Part shown: one piece after another, positions 27,032 through 37,187 of the stretch | How positions within the stretch are numbered: position 1 is the first letter of the stretch | How the letters are laid out: each line of letters starts with the position of its first letter | Source of the DNA: Nitrospirota bacterium | GTDB taxonomy: Bacteria; Nitrospirota; Thermodesulfovibrionia; Thermodesulfovibrionales; Magnetobacteriaceae | DNA: 64,000 bases | Assembly (NCBI GenBank): GCA_015233895.1 | Contig: JADFXG010000012.1 | Location: 1 to 64,000, forward strand | Reading direction: 5' to 3' | Position numbers and translations under genes: made by a program | Notes under the pieces: model-generated | Told to the model about the DNA's origin: nothing | Databases searched by the model: none | What the model saw: only the letters and a program-made list of their open reading frames with translations

Positions 27032-27073
27032 CAAATAGCAATCTAAAGAGTATTATGTTATACTATCTTATAG

Positions 27074-27229
27074 CCTGCATATTCACCGAAGCTGAACCTA
27101 CAGAACATCTTTGGGAAAATTGCACACCAGTATTTTGACATCAGTGCTGAGGCTGTTTTTGCTCCCTGTCTTAACGATGTACCGGTTCTCATAAAAACTC
27201 TCAAGCAGATCATTGATGATTTACTATAA
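27074..27229 (+). pseudogene. Possible C-terminal gene fragment behind the MITE
   Basis: After an in-frame stop, 51 codons read as protein-like sequence ending F-D-I-S-A-E-A-V-F-A-P-C-L-N-D-V-P-V-L and K-T-L-K-Q-I-I-D-D-L-L, then a stop. There is no usable start. It looks like the tail of a helical protein whose front has been lost. Not assignable. Confidence 0.3.
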
Positions 27230-27375
27230 AACTTAACAGTTGCTTTGTTATTACCATTGACTTTTCTATACCTGTAAGCGTTAAAATAGAAACACAAACA
27301 AATGGATTCTACTTAAATGCTCCTATCCACACAAGAGATAAATTAAGAACTAAGTGACAGCATAGGTAGAGAAAG

Positions 27376-28680
27376 ATGACAGATTATTTAATCAAAAACG
27401 GACACATCACTGACCCCTCACAGGGGATAGACGCTGTTGGCTGCGTATTAATCACAAACGGCAGAGTTGAAAAGGTGTCTGTTGGAGCAGATTCAATCAA
27501 GGTTGGCGATTCCAATATAACTGTGGTTGATGCGGCAGGACTGCATGTTTTCCCGGGGTTTGTTGACATGCACGCTCATTTAAGAGAGCCTGGGTTTGAG
27601 TACAAAGAAACCATACGAACCGGCACACTTGCCGCAGCACGTGGCGGATTTACCTCTGTCTGCCCAATGCCAAACACAAAGCCAGTAAACGATAACGAAA
27701 CAGTGACGGAGTTTATCGTAAGAAAGGCAATGGTTGAGGGGTATTGCGATGTGTTTCCAATTGGCGCTATCACAAAGGGACAGGAGGGCAAGGAGCTTGC
27801 CGAAATGGGTATGATGAAAACGGCCGGATGTGTTGCATTTTCAGATGACGGAAAACCTGTTATGAACTCTCTTATAATGAGGAGGGCGCTTGAGTATTCT
27901 AAAGTGTTTTCCTGTCCTGTAATTTCCCATGCTGAGGATGCTCATTTATCCGAGGGCGGGGTGATGAATGAGGGGTATTTGTCAACCATACTGGGGCTTA
28001 GAGGAATTCCAGCCGAGGCAGAGATTATCATGATTAAGCGTGATATTGATTTAGCGGCTCTTACCGGAGGCAGACTGCATGTGGCACACGTCTCAACGGC
28101 AGGCGGAGTCAGAGCAATTCGAGAGGCTAAAAAAGACGGGATAAATGTCACTGCCGAGACCTGCCCGCATTATTTTAGTATAACGGAGGATGCTGTCTCA
28201 GGATACAATACCAACGGTAAGGTTAATCCTCCGCTTAGAACCCAACGCGATGTGGAGGCCGTAAGAGAGGGCCTAAGTGACGACACAATTGACACAATCG
28301 CAACCGACCATGCCCCTCATCACAGGGACGATAAGATGTGTGAGTTTGACAGGGCGGCATTTGGGATTTCAGGCTTTGAAACGGCTTTTGCTCTAAGTAT
28401 CAGACTGGTGCATGACGGAGTGTTGACGCTAAATAGATTAATACAAAAGATGACCAGTCAACCGGCACTTATATTAAACATAGATAAGGGCACCCTTCAT
28501 GAGGGCAAAGACGGTGACGTTGTGGTGGTTGATATGGGGGCGGAATTTATAGTGGAAAGCGAACAGTTTTTATCAAAAGGTAAAAACACTCCCTTTTTAG
28601 GATGGCAACTTAAAGGGCAGCCGGTGTTAACTATAAATCGAGGCAGAGTCACTTATGATAATATTTCGGAGAGACACTAA
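27376..28680 (+). CDS. pyrC: Dihydroorotase
   Basis: The 434-residue amidohydrolase closes carbamoyl-aspartate to dihydroorotate. Metal ligands are visible: H-A-H at 66-68 in [24 protein letters not shown], and T-D-H-A-P-H. Class I (long) form. Its stop and the carA start share one base (TAATG), so the two are translationally coupled. Confidence 0.95.
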   Translation: MTDYLIKNGHITDPSQGIDAVGCVLITNGRVEKVSVGADSIKVGDSNITVVDAAGLHVFPGFVDMHAHLREPGFEYKETIRTGTLAAARGGFTSVCPMPNTKPVNDNETVTEFIVRKAMVEGYCDVFPIGAITKGQEGKELAEMGMMKTAGCVAFSDDGKPVMNSLIMRRALEYSKVFSCPVISHAEDAHLSEGGVMNEGYLSTILGLRGIPAEAEIIMIKRDIDLAALTGGRLHVAHVSTAGGVRAIREAKKDGINVTAETCPHYFSITEDAVSGYNTNGKVNPPLRTQRDVEAVREGLSDDTIDTIATDHAPHHRDDKMCEFDRAAFGISGFETAFALSIRLVHDGVLTLNRLIQKMTSQPALILNIDKGTLHEGKDGDVVVVDMGAEFIVESEQFLSKGKNTPFLGWQLKGQPVLTINRGRVTYDNISERH

Positions 28681-29822
28681 TGCTAAAGGCAACGCTTGTG
28701 CTGTCGGATGGTTTGGTTTTTGAGGGTGAGAGTTTTGGCGCCTCAGGTGAGGCCGCAGGTGAGGTTGTGTTTAACACCTCAATGACCGGGTATCAGGAGA
28801 TTCTTACCGACCCCTCATACACAGGACAAATTGTAGCCATGACATACACACAGATGGGTAACTACGGAGTTAATCCGGAGGATGTTGAATCCAAGGGCGG
28901 CCCAAAAGTTGAAGGTTTTATCGTAAAAGAGAATTTCGATTGCCACAGCAATTGGCGCTCTAAGGGCTCTCTTGACAGTTATTTAAAAGACCACGGCAAA
29001 GTAGGCATTCAGGGAATAGACACACGGGCACTCACCTCACACCTTAGAGACAACGGCTCTATGATGGGAATTATTGCAACAGGAGAGACTAACGCTAAGG
29101 ATTTATTAAAAAAAATAAGAGCACATGCTGGAATTGCGGGTGTTGATCTGGTTAAGGATGTGACTACCAAATCCGATTACAGCTGGAATGAAAAGCTGTG
29201 GGAATGGGGCAAGGAAAAACAACGCAGCAGGCATTTGTATCAGATAGTGGACAGGGCTAAACCCAAAGTTGTGGTCTATGATTTTGGCGTTAAATTTAAC
29301 ATACTACGGAATTTGTTTAATACAGGGTTTGACATAACAGTGGTACCGGCAAAAACATCAGCCGAGGATGTGCTTGGCATGGAACCGGATGGAATTTTTT
29401 TAAGTAATGGCCCCGGTGACCCTGAGGCTGTAACATACGCCATTTCTAATGTAAGAAAACTAATCGGCAAAAAGCCCATATTTGGTATATGTCTTGGACA
29501 TCAGATAATTGGGCTTGCTTTAGGCGGAAAGACGTATAAACTTAAATTTGGCCACCACGGCGGTAATCATCCGGTTAAAGACCTCGAAAGCGGAAAGGTG
29601 GAAATCACATCCCAAAACCACAACTACTGTGTTGACGTTGACTCCCTGAAGGGTAAAGTGGAACTTACTCACGTTAACCTCTACGACAACACGGCTGAGG
29701 GAATGCGGCATAACGAGTACCCGTTGTTTTCAGTACAGTACCACCCGGAGGCAGGCCCCGGGCCTAACGACTCTATGTATCTCTTCAGGCGCTTTATGGA
29801 TATGGTTGAAAAAAATGTGTAA
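28680..29822 (+). CDS. carA: Carbamoyl-phosphate synthase small subunit
   Basis: The 380-residue protein has the CPSase small-chain N-domain (about 1-150) and a class I glutaminase domain with F-G-I-C-L-G-H-Q (nucleophile Cys about 265) and Y-H-P-E-A-G-P-G-P. It supplies ammonia to CarB, whose gene is 3.3 kb downstream beyond a block of unrelated genes. Confidence 0.95.
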   Translation: MLKATLVLSDGLVFEGESFGASGEAAGEVVFNTSMTGYQEILTDPSYTGQIVAMTYTQMGNYGVNPEDVESKGGPKVEGFIVKENFDCHSNWRSKGSLDSYLKDHGKVGIQGIDTRALTSHLRDNGSMMGIIATGETNAKDLLKKIRAHAGIAGVDLVKDVTTKSDYSWNEKLWEWGKEKQRSRHLYQIVDRAKPKVVVYDFGVKFNILRNLFNTGFDITVVPAKTSAEDVLGMEPDGIFLSNGPGDPEAVTYAISNVRKLIGKKPIFGICLGHQIIGLALGGKTYKLKFGHHGGNHPVKDLESGKVEITSQNHNYCVDVDSLKGKVELTHVNLYDNTAEGMRHNEYPLFSVQYHPEAGPGPNDSMYLFRRFMDMVEKNV

Positions 29823-29850
29823 AGAAAACATTTACAGAAAAGGGATAGTC

Positions 29851-29904
29851 CACAGATGACGCAGATGAACGCAGATAAAAAATATCAATCTGTGAAAATC
29901 TGCG
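29851..29904. repeat. Common dispersed repeat (CACAGATGACGCAGATG type)
   Basis: CACAGATGACGCAGATGAAC ... CAATCTGTGAAAATCTGCGA is the well-known intergenic repeat seen in many bacteria, with inverted CAGAT / ATCTG ends. It occupies the carA-Rieske gap. Confidence 0.65.
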
Positions 29905-29943
29905 AATAAAGAATTCTTTAAAAACACTTGGTTAATATATGCT

Positions 29944-30297
29944 ATGGAGGATAAAAATTTGATACGAGTGAGTGTTGATAAATTAGAGAAAAACGGCATG
30001 ATGGGAGTTGAAGAGGGTGGCAACAACGTGCTTTTAATAAAAGTTGGTAGTGACTATTTTGCTTTGGGAGACATATGTCCGCACAAAAAGTGCAGACTTC
30101 ATACAGGCACATTAAAAGGCACTCAGGTAATATGTCCATGTCACGGAGCGACTTTTGACGTAACCACGGGGAAACTTCAGGCCTGGTATAAGATTTTTCC
30201 CCCATTTTTAATAAAACTCATCGCTAAAATCGGCATTATGAACGTAAAGACATATAAGTGCACAGTCAGTGGCGATGAGGTTTTAATTGAAACGTGA
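29944..30297 (+). CDS. Rieske-type [2Fe-2S] protein
   Basis: The 117-residue protein has both Rieske motifs: C-P-H-K-K-C (Cys-x-His) and C-P-C-H-G-A-T-F-D (Cys-x-x-His) 18 residues later. It resembles the ferredoxin components of dioxygenase or nitrite-reductase systems. An unusual stretch W-Y-K-I-F-P-P-F-L after the second motif is also found in free-standing Rieske proteins of anaerobes. Its redox partner is not in the window. Confidence 0.85.
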   Translation: MEDKNLIRVSVDKLEKNGMMGVEEGGNNVLLIKVGSDYFALGDICPHKKCRLHTGTLKGTQVICPCHGATFDVTTGKLQAWYKIFPPFLIKLIAKIGIMNVKTYKCTVSGDEVLIET

Positions 30298-30381
30298 AGG
30301 AAAACTTGGGGAAATAGAGGTTATTAAAATGATAAGTATCCTGGCAAGCTGTTACTTGATGAGAAGGCATAGGTCTAAATT

Positions 30382-31302
30382 ATGATTCCTGATTTCCAGA
30401 CATTGATGCTTCCGATACTTTGTTTTTGTAAAGACCGAAAGGAACATAGAACAAGTGAGATAGTAGATTCTATTGCAAAGGAATTTAGTTTATCTGATGA
30501 TGAGTTAAATGACAGATATTCAAGTGGTCAAAAAATTCTATACAATAGAATTGGTTGGGCTGTGAACTATTTAAAAAAGGCATTATTAATAGAATCGAAA
30601 GGTCGTGGAGTAATAAAAATACTTGAGCGGGGATTGGATGCGCTAGGGCAAAATCCAGCTAAAATAAATTTGCCTTTTCTCAAAAAATATCCAGAGTTTT
30701 CTCTATTATTAAAGGGTATAGCTGATGATAAAAAGTCTGCAACGGTAGAGAAAAATGATAATGCAGAGTTTGAAGAAACAACCCCTGAGGAAATGATAGA
30801 GGACGGATATAAAAAGATTAGAAACGCACTGTCTGACGAGCTGCTTGATAAAGTTAAAGTATGTTCACCTAGTTTTTTTGAGATGTTGGTAGTTGATCTC
30901 CTTGTAAAAATGGGATATGGCGGCTCAAATAAAGAAGCTGGCAGGGCTGTCGGTAGAACGGGTGATGATGGAATAGATGGGATAATAAAGGAAGATCATT
31001 TAGGTCTGGACGTAATATATATACAGGCAAAAAGATGGGATAAAGTGTCTGTTAGTGTGTCGGAGGTCAGAAGTTTTGCCGGAGCTATGCTTCAAAAAGG
31101 TGCTAAAAAAGGAGTGTTCATAACAACTTCAAAATTCACGTCAGATGCTCTGTCTTATATTGAAAAATTGGGTGATACAAAACTAATATTGATAGATGGA
31201 GAAAAATTAACGGAACTAATGATGAATTTCAATGTTGGAGTAAAACTTTCAAGCTCCTACGAGCTTAAAAAAATTGATTCAGACTACTTTTCTGAGGATT
31301 AA
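30382..31302 (+). CDS. mrr: Mrr-family restriction endonuclease
   Basis: The 306-residue protein has the Mrr N-terminal winged-helix domain (about 3-90: P-D-F-Q-T-L-M-L-P-I-L) and the C-terminal Mrr catalytic domain. Visible active-site residues are Glu167 in F-F-E-M-L-V-V-D-L-L, Asp199 in G-D-D-G-I-D-G, and Gln215-Ala-Lys217 in Y-I-Q-A-K-R-W. Mrr enzymes cleave methylated DNA. It sits inside the carA-carB gap, next to HicAB, suggesting an inserted defence block. Confidence 0.9.
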   Translation: MIPDFQTLMLPILCFCKDRKEHRTSEIVDSIAKEFSLSDDELNDRYSSGQKILYNRIGWAVNYLKKALLIESKGRGVIKILERGLDALGQNPAKINLPFLKKYPEFSLLLKGIADDKKSATVEKNDNAEFEETTPEEMIEDGYKKIRNALSDELLDKVKVCSPSFFEMLVVDLLVKMGYGGSNKEAGRAVGRTGDDGIDGIIKEDHLGLDVIYIQAKRWDKVSVSVSEVRSFAGAMLQKGAKKGVFITTSKFTSDALSYIEKLGDTKLILIDGEKLTELMMNFNVGVKLSSSYELKKIDSDYFSED

Positions 31303-31401
31303 GTTGTATGAAAAAAAGGCGAACCGATCAGGCTGTAGAAATGACATCCGGAATAAACACATTTAATTTGCATGTCAGTAGTCAATGAAGAACTGCGTTA
31401 C

Positions 31402-31620
31402 TTAAAGCAATTCTAAAAACTCGTTGACGGTAAGTCCGGCCTGTCTTATAATTGCTCTTAATGTTCCTCTGTCTAACGTTGCATGGTCAGGCACTACTAT
31501 TAGTGAATAAGGATTATCTCTTGCAAGTATTATATGGCTGCTATGCTGTCTTTTAAATATAAACCCTGTTTTTGCAAGAGCTTTAACGCATTCACTGCCT
31601 GAAACAACAGGCAATTTCAT
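31402..31620 (-). CDS. hicA: HicA mRNA-interferase toxin
   Basis: The 72-residue protein has the HicA fold (dsRBD-like) with the catalytic histidine in R-Q-H-S-S-H-I-I-L and the G-T-L-R-A-I-I-R-Q-A-G-L tail. It overlaps its antitoxin gene by 4 bases. Confidence 0.9.
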   Translation of the reverse strand: MKLPVVSGSECVKALAKTGFIFKRQHSSHIILARDNPYSLIVVPDHATLDRGTLRAIIRQAGLTVNEFLELL

Positions 31621-31817
31621 ACCGTTACTAATTCCAGATTATCCTCCGGTACTGAGTGCCCATCCTCGGTTAATGTCTCAATATACAGTATTATGGCTTC
31701 TTTGATATTTTCAAGCGCTTCAGTTCTTGTAATCCCCTGGCTTATACATCCCGGCAGAGACGGACACTGCGCGACCCAATATCCATCCTCTCCGGGATAA
31801 ATTATTACACGTCTCAT
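31617..31817 (-). CDS. hicB: HicB antitoxin
   Basis: The 66-residue protein shows the HicB core: E-D-G-Y-W-V-A-Q-C-P-S-L-P-G-C and G-I-T-R-T-E-A-L-E-N-I-K-E-A-I. It lacks the DNA-binding helix-turn-helix tail found in longer HicB, which is normal for this short form. It is placed before the toxin, the reverse of the E. coli order. Confidence 0.9.
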   Translation of the reverse strand: MRRVIIYPGEDGYWVAQCPSLPGCISQGITRTEALENIKEAIILYIETLTEDGHSVPEDNLELVTV

Positions 31818-31948
31818 CTTTGTCCTCCTGTTTAACTAATAATATCAAGTGTTGGAATTTTTTTGCAACCACATCTAACCTGACGGCACAATCTCTTGCA
31901 TATTGACTAGTTAAAAAACGCAGCCGTGTTGCTGGCAATATACGATAT

Positions 31949-32407
31949 ATGTTACAATCAATCATGAAGAGCGTAGCGATAGCCGTATTTGTGTTGTTTT
32001 GTCTGTCAACCGTTGCTTTTTCAGCAGATTCATCATTTACGCAGTCGGACAGGGATCGCTTGATTCGCCTTGAAGAGGGGCTGAAGGCTACAAACCAAAA
32101 GATTGACGATGGGCTGAAAGCTACAAACCAAAGGATTGACGATTTGAAAGCTGATATGAATAGAAAGTTTGACCAGATGACAACTTTCATGCTTTGGGGC
32201 TTTGGAATACTGTTTGGACTATTTTTTAGTGGCATGGGATTTTTAATGGGATTTGTACTATGGGACAGACGTACTGCACTTGCTCCCGCCGTACGAAAAA
32301 CTAAAGAACTCGAGGAACGGGCTGAATTGCTTGAAAAAGCCCTTAAAGAAGTATCCATCAAAAACCCTGACATCAAAGAGGCTCTTAAACACGTCGGGCT
32401 ATTATAA
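31949..32407 (+). CDS. Small exported/membrane coiled-coil protein
   Basis: The 152-residue protein (a start at 31964 is equally likely) has a signal-like N-terminus ending A-F-S-A. A duplicated 11-residue unit G-L-K-A-T-N-Q-[KR]-I-D-D forms a coiled coil, and a single membrane helix follows near residue 75-95. The C-terminal tail is charged. No known function; similar proteins recur in Nitrospirota-like genomes (recollection). Confidence 0.6.
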   Translation: MLQSIMKSVAIAVFVLFCLSTVAFSADSSFTQSDRDRLIRLEEGLKATNQKIDDGLKATNQRIDDLKADMNRKFDQMTTFMLWGFGILFGLFFSGMGFLMGFVLWDRRTALAPAVRKTKELEERAELLEKALKEVSIKNPDIKEALKHVGLL

Positions 32408-32429
32408 TGAGAACATAGTTTTACCAGCA

Positions 32430-33080
32430 ATGGGGGGTACTGTCTCAGTTTTAAAAGATAATAGTAATAGTGGACACAACTATGACATATACTATGAAGG
32501 CAATTGTCTGCTTCTAATCTCAAAATCTTTTAAGTCGGAAAAGACGAGTGTGCTGCATGTGGGGATATTTAACGCTGAAATGTCAGCAGCATTTGTTTCA
32601 GGAGGGGTTGCGCTGTTATATGTGTTTATCGTATACAGAGTCAGCGTTTTGACAATTAGCCACTACGTTATAGCTTTAGTGCTTGCAATTACCTCATTTC
32701 CACTATCAAGAATTCTACTTTTTAAAGAGCCGGCTCTTGAGCTGTTAATAGATAAAGACGTTGGACTAATAAAGTTAACTAAAAACGGGACATTTAGAAC
32801 CAATGTTTTTGAAAGGCCATTAAGTGATATTAAGGATGTTATAGTTAAACACACAGAGTTTAAGATGTCTAACCCTGACGGGGTTGAGTTTGTAAAGAAA
32901 ATTGCTCTTGGCCATGGGACAGTCATCCCGGGCTTTGGGCTTTCCGAACATATTTATACTGTTGAGTGTATTTTCAAAAACACTTCTGACTTGGCAGAAA
33001 ACATAATAATATACAGCAGTAAAACCAAAGAAGAGTCTCAGGAATTAGCGGATAACGTGTTGCATTATATAAAAACATAA
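32430..33080 (+). CDS. Membrane protein of unknown function
   Basis: From the ATG at 32430 (M-G-G-T-V-S-V-L) the protein has 216 residues: a short N-terminal domain, two adjacent membrane helices (about 54-95), then a beta-rich domain (about 100-216) with L-E-L-L-I-D-K-D-V-G-L-I-K-L that looks like a bacterial PH-type domain. The frame is open farther upstream but that part overlaps the previous gene. Start uncertain. Confidence 0.55.
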   Translation: MGGTVSVLKDNSNSGHNYDIYYEGNCLLLISKSFKSEKTSVLHVGIFNAEMSAAFVSGGVALLYVFIVYRVSVLTISHYVIALVLAITSFPLSRILLFKEPALELLIDKDVGLIKLTKNGTFRTNVFERPLSDIKDVIVKHTEFKMSNPDGVEFVKKIALGHGTVIPGFGLSEHIYTVECIFKNTSDLAENIIIYSSKTKEESQELADNVLHYIKT

Positions 33081-33095
33081 ACCAAGAGGAAGAAA

Positions 33096-36000
33096 GTGCC
33101 AAAAAGAGGCGACATTAAAAAAATTCTAATAATAGGCTCCGGGCCTATAATAATCGGCCAGGCTTGTGAGTTTGATTATTCGGGTACTCAGGCGTGTAAG
33201 GCGCTGAGAGAAGAGGGGTATGAGGTAATTTTAGTAAACTCCAACCCTGCAACTATAATGACTGACCCCGATATGGCCGATGTGACCTACATTGAGCCGC
33301 TTACCAGTGAAATCCTTGAGATGATAATCGAAAAGGAACGCCCCGATGCCCTGTTGCCAACTATGGGCGGGCAGACAGCCCTTAATCTCACCGTGGAATT
33401 ATGTGAGCTTGGTGTGGTGGACAAATACGGTATAAAGCTGATAGGGGCCGGGCTGGATGCAATAGTAAAGGCTGAAAACAGAGAGCAGTTTAAGCATTCT
33501 ATGGAGCGAATCGGGCTTGAGATTCCCCGAAGTGTCGCTGTAACTACGGTTGAAGAGGGAATGAGGGCGGTTGAGTACGTAAGGTTTCCGGCTATTTTGC
33601 GGCCTGCCTTTACACTGGGCGGCACCGGAGGAGGGGTTGCCTATAATCTTGAAGAGTACGGTGCGCTTCTTAAAAATGCGCTTGATCTCAGTCCTGTCAC
33701 TCAGGTGCTCATAGAGGAATCGGTCATAGGCTGGAAAGAGTATGAGCTTGAAGTGATGAGAGATAATGCCGACAATGTGGTTATAATCTGCTCAATAGAA
33801 AACTTAGACCCTATGGGGGTACACACCGGGGATTCTATAACGGTGGCTCCGGTTCAGACCCTTACCGACAAAGAGTATCAGAGGATGAGAGACGCTTCAA
33901 TCGCTATTATCAGAGAAATTGGGGTTGATACCGGAGGGAGCAATATTCAGTTTGCACTAAGTCCGGAAACAGGCAGAATGCTTGTCATTGAAATGAATCC
34001 GAGAGTGTCAAGAAGCTCGGCGTTGGCAAGCAAAGCAACCGGATTTCCGATAGCCAAAATAGCCGCTAAACTTGCCGTAGGATTACGGCTTGATGAAATC
34101 CCAAACGATATAACCCGTGAAACTCCGGCCTCTTTTGAGCCAACCATAGATTATGTGGTAACAAAGATTCCTCGTTTTGCGTTTGAAAAATTTCCGGAGG
34201 CAGAGCCCATTCTAACCGTCGCCATGAAGTCTGTGGGTGAGGTTATGGCTATAGGGAGAACTTTTAAGGAATCACTTCAAAAAGCGATGCGAAGCCTTGA
34301 AGCAGACACATACGGCTTTGAAAAGCCCGATGAAACTTTAAACGAAAAGGCTCTGATGTTAAAACTCAAAGTGCCAAACTCAGAAAGACTCTGGTTTATT
34401 GGTGAAGCCCTAAGAAGGGGTTATACGGTTGATGCCATAAACTCAGTGACCAAAATGGATCCCTGGTTTTTAAACAATATTAAGGAAATTATTGATTTTG
34501 AAAAACAACTATCCGACATAGCTTTAAACGGCAAGAATCTGTCAGATATAGATTCCGGGCTGCTTAGAAAAGCAAAAGAGTTTGGGTTTTCAGACCGGCG
34601 GCTTTCAGAGCTTCTAAAAACCGATGAGGACACAGTCAGAGCATTAAGAAAACTCAGAGGAATTATACCGGTATATAAAATCGTTGACACCTGCGGGGCA
34701 GAATTTAAGGCACGCACCCCATACCTGTATTCAACGTATGAAAGGCCGTTTTACAAAATAACCGAGGATGGCGCAGGTAAGGCAGAAGTAAACGCCGTAT
34801 CGGCCTGTGAGGCTAACCCAACTGATCGGAAAAAGATAGTGATTCTTGGCTCAGGCCCAAACAGGATAGGGCAGGGGATAGAGTTTGACTACTGCTGCGT
34901 ACAGGCGGTTTATGCCCTTAAGGAGCTTGGGTATGAAACCATAATGATAAACTGTAACCCGGAAACTGTTAGCACCGACTATGACACCTCGGACAGGCTG
35001 TACTTTGAGCCTCTTACTATTGAAGATGTGCTTTCAATTATAGACGTTGAAAAACCTGAAGGAGTGATAGTGCAGTTTGGCGGGCAGACGCCGCTTAAAC
35101 TTGCCGTGCCGCTTGAAAGAGCTGGAGTCAGGGTGCTTGGCACATCTCCCGATGCTATTGACAGGGCTGAAGACAGGGCCAGATTCAAAGACCTTCTCCA
35201 TAAGTTAAATTTGAAACAACCACTTAGCGGCATAGCACGCTCTGTTGAAGAGGCGGTAAAGACGGCAGATGGGATTGGTTATCCGGTTATGTTAAGGCCC
35301 TCGTATGTATTAGGGGGACGCGCCATGGAAATTGTCTATGACAGCGAGTCGTTATATGATTACATGGGGCGTGCCGTTAAGGTGTCTCATGAAAAACCGG
35401 TGTTAGTGGATAAGTACCTGGAGGATGCCATAGAGGTTGATGTGGATGCCATATCGGATGGCACCAAAGTCATAATAGGCGGAGTCATGGAACACATTGA
35501 GGAGGCTGGAATTCACTCAGGAGATTCGGCCTGTTCACTACCACCATACTCCCTGCACCCCCGCATAGTGAACGAAATAAAGGAGCAGACGAAAGCGCTG
35601 GCTCTTGAGCTTCGCGTTATAGGGCTGATGAACGTACAGTTTGCCGTAAAAGAGGGTGAGATATACATTTTGGAGGTTAACCCCAGAGCCAGCCGCACGG
35701 TGCCATTTGTCAGTAAGGCCACAGGGGTATCAATCGCCAAAATTGCGGCAAAGATAATGGCCGGCAGAACTCTTGATGAGTTGGGTGTCACAAAGGAGCC
35801 GGTAATTAAACACATTGCGGTAAAGGAATCAGTGTTGCCATTTGGGAGGTTTCCCGGAGTTGATACAATACTTGGACCTGAGATGAAATCAACCGGTGAG
35901 GTTATGGGAATAGACGTGGATTTTGGTCTGGCCTATGCTAAAGCTCAGGCCTCGGCCTATAACAGGATTCCGATGGCGGGTAAGATTTTTATAAGTGTGC

Positions 36001-36389
36001 GGGATAAGGACAAGCACTCATGCGTGGAAATAGCGCGCACCTTCATTAAAAACGGTTTTACAATTGCTGCAACAAAAGGCACTACGGAATTTCTGATGGG
36101 GCAGGGGATTGAGGCTGAGCCGGTTAATAAAGTAAATGAGGGACTGAGGCCTCACATTGTTGATTTAATAAAAAGCAAAGAAATCAGCTTCATAATCAAC
36201 ACAATATCAGATTCCAAATCTAAACAAGACTCCCAATCAATAAGAACATCAGCACTCACCTATAAGATTCCCTACGCAACTACGATTTCTGCGGCAAGGG
36301 CTGTCGCAAATGCTGTGGAAATGTTAAAATCAAACAAGGTGGGGATTAAATCTATTCAGGAATACCACAGGACGGCATCAGGGCTATGA
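33096..36389 (+). CDS. carB: Carbamoyl-phosphate synthase large subunit
   Basis: The 1097-residue protein has two ATP-grasp synthetase halves (about 1-400 and 555-940) with G-S-G-P-I-I-I-G-Q and G-S-G-P-N-R-I-G-Q, the oligomerisation domain between, and the C-terminal MGS allosteric domain (about 945-1090). The start is a GTG at 33096 with an AAGAGGAAG ribosome site. Full length and intact. It makes carbamoyl phosphate for pyrimidines and arginine. Confidence 0.97.
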   Translation: MPKRGDIKKILIIGSGPIIIGQACEFDYSGTQACKALREEGYEVILVNSNPATIMTDPDMADVTYIEPLTSEILEMIIEKERPDALLPTMGGQTALNLTVELCELGVVDKYGIKLIGAGLDAIVKAENREQFKHSMERIGLEIPRSVAVTTVEEGMRAVEYVRFPAILRPAFTLGGTGGGVAYNLEEYGALLKNALDLSPVTQVLIEESVIGWKEYELEVMRDNADNVVIICSIENLDPMGVHTGDSITVAPVQTLTDKEYQRMRDASIAIIREIGVDTGGSNIQFALSPETGRMLVIEMNPRVSRSSALASKATGFPIAKIAAKLAVGLRLDEIPNDITRETPASFEPTIDYVVTKIPRFAFEKFPEAEPILTVAMKSVGEVMAIGRTFKESLQKAMRSLEADTYGFEKPDETLNEKALMLKLKVPNSERLWFIGEALRRGYTVDAINSVTKMDPWFLNNIKEIIDFEKQLSDIALNGKNLSDIDSGLLRKAKEFGFSDRRLSELLKTDEDTVRALRKLRGIIPVYKIVDTCGAEFKARTPYLYSTYERPFYKITEDGAGKAEVNAVSACEANPTDRKKIVILGSGPNRIGQGIEFDYCCVQAVYALKELGYETIMINCNPETVSTDYDTSDRLYFEPLTIEDVLSIIDVEKPEGVIVQFGGQTPLKLAVPLERAGVRVLGTSPDAIDRAEDRARFKDLLHKLNLKQPLSGIARSVEEAVKTADGIGYPVMLRPSYVLGGRAMEIVYDSESLYDYMGRAVKVSHEKPVLVDKYLEDAIEVDVDAISDGTKVIIGGVMEHIEEAGIHSGDSACSLPPYSLHPRIVNEIKEQTKALALELRVIGLMNVQFAVKEGEIYILEVNPRASRTVPFVSKATGVSIAKIAAKIMAGRTLDELGVTKEPVIKHIAVKESVLPFGRFPGVDTILGPEMKSTGEVMGIDVDFGLAYAKAQASAYNRIPMAGKIFISVRDKDKHSCVEIARTFIKNGFTIAATKGTTEFLMGQGIEAEPVNKVNEGLRPHIVDLIKSKEISFIINTISDSKSKQDSQSIRTSALTYKIPYATTISAARAVANAVEMLKSNKVGIKSIQEYHRTASGL

Positions 36390-36457
36390 AAGACTTTTTT
36401 ATAAACAAAGACAAACAACGGGTATCGTTGGTATGTTAAAGGAGACAGGAAAGACTT

Positions 36458-36757
36458 ATGACGGAAACAAAGGTAAAAGTGACTGAAGCACCGGAGTGCC
36501 CCTACTGCGGACATAAGATGAGCAAGATGGAACCACCCACGTTTAATTTAAGTGACGGTCTTGGGTGGTGTACCCCGTTTTTGTATGTATGTTTTAATGA
36601 TGAGTGCAGCTTTTACATAAATGGATGGGAACATATAAAGGTAAACTACGGAAAGACTGCCTCCTACAGGTGTATGATTTATCCGGATAGTGGAAACAAG
36701 GATGCCATATGCGTTTACACCCCAGATGGACTGAAAGGGCAGATTTTAGAGGATTAA
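36458..36757 (+). CDS. Small zinc-ribbon protein
   Basis: The 99-residue protein has two cysteine pairs, C-P-Y-C-G-H-K-M and C-F-N-D-E-C, spaced as a zinc ribbon. The second half contains C-x-x-Y-P-D. Ogr/Delta-like zinc-finger proteins share the pattern. Function unknown. Good ribosome site AAAGGAG. Confidence 0.6.
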   Translation: MTETKVKVTEAPECPYCGHKMSKMEPPTFNLSDGLGWCTPFLYVCFNDECSFYINGWEHIKVNYGKTASYRCMIYPDSGNKDAICVYTPDGLKGQILED

Positions 36758-36885
36758 CGAGTGGACAGAGGATTGTATCAGGCCGATATAATGAAATGAT
36801 GTAACAACATAGTTAACAAAACTATTGTTTTATGTTAATATAGCCGGAAAGTTTAAAGCAAATACCAAAAAAAAAGGAGTTAGCA

Positions 36886-37083
36886 ATGCCTATATATGAA
36901 TATATATGTGAGGACTGTAAGAAGCTTTTTTCAGTGTTTCAGAAGATGGGTGAAACTGATGCCGTTTGCACCTTGTGTAATTCTAAAAACGTGAAAAAAC
37001 AATTTTCTACCTTTAGTTGTGCGGACAGTTCATCAGATTTCTCTAATAATCCCATGCCCTCAGGCGGTTTTGGCGGCTCATGA
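36886..37083 (+). CDS. FmdB-family zinc-ribbon protein
   Basis: The 65-residue protein starts M-P-I-Y-E-Y-I-C-E-D-C, the FmdB/CxxC_CXXC_SSSS signature, with a second pair C-T-L-C. A Ser/Gly-rich tail follows. Often annotated as a putative regulatory protein. Preceded by AAAGGAG. Confidence 0.9.
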   Translation: MPIYEYICEDCKKLFSVFQKMGETDAVCTLCNSKNVKKQFSTFSCADSSSDFSNNPMPSGGFGGS

Positions 37084-37187
37084 GGTGTTTCCTCCTGTTA
37101 AACCGTGTGTTTAACAATATTAAAATTTGACATATCTTTCCGGTAGTTTTTTGTGCCGGAACACAGGGTAAAGAGTGAAAATGGCTG

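Noticed and set aside
26785-27138. Open frames within and across the MITE (also 46806-47015)
   Set aside because: They read through an inverted-repeat element, differ only by the element's own sequence, and lack ribosome sites.
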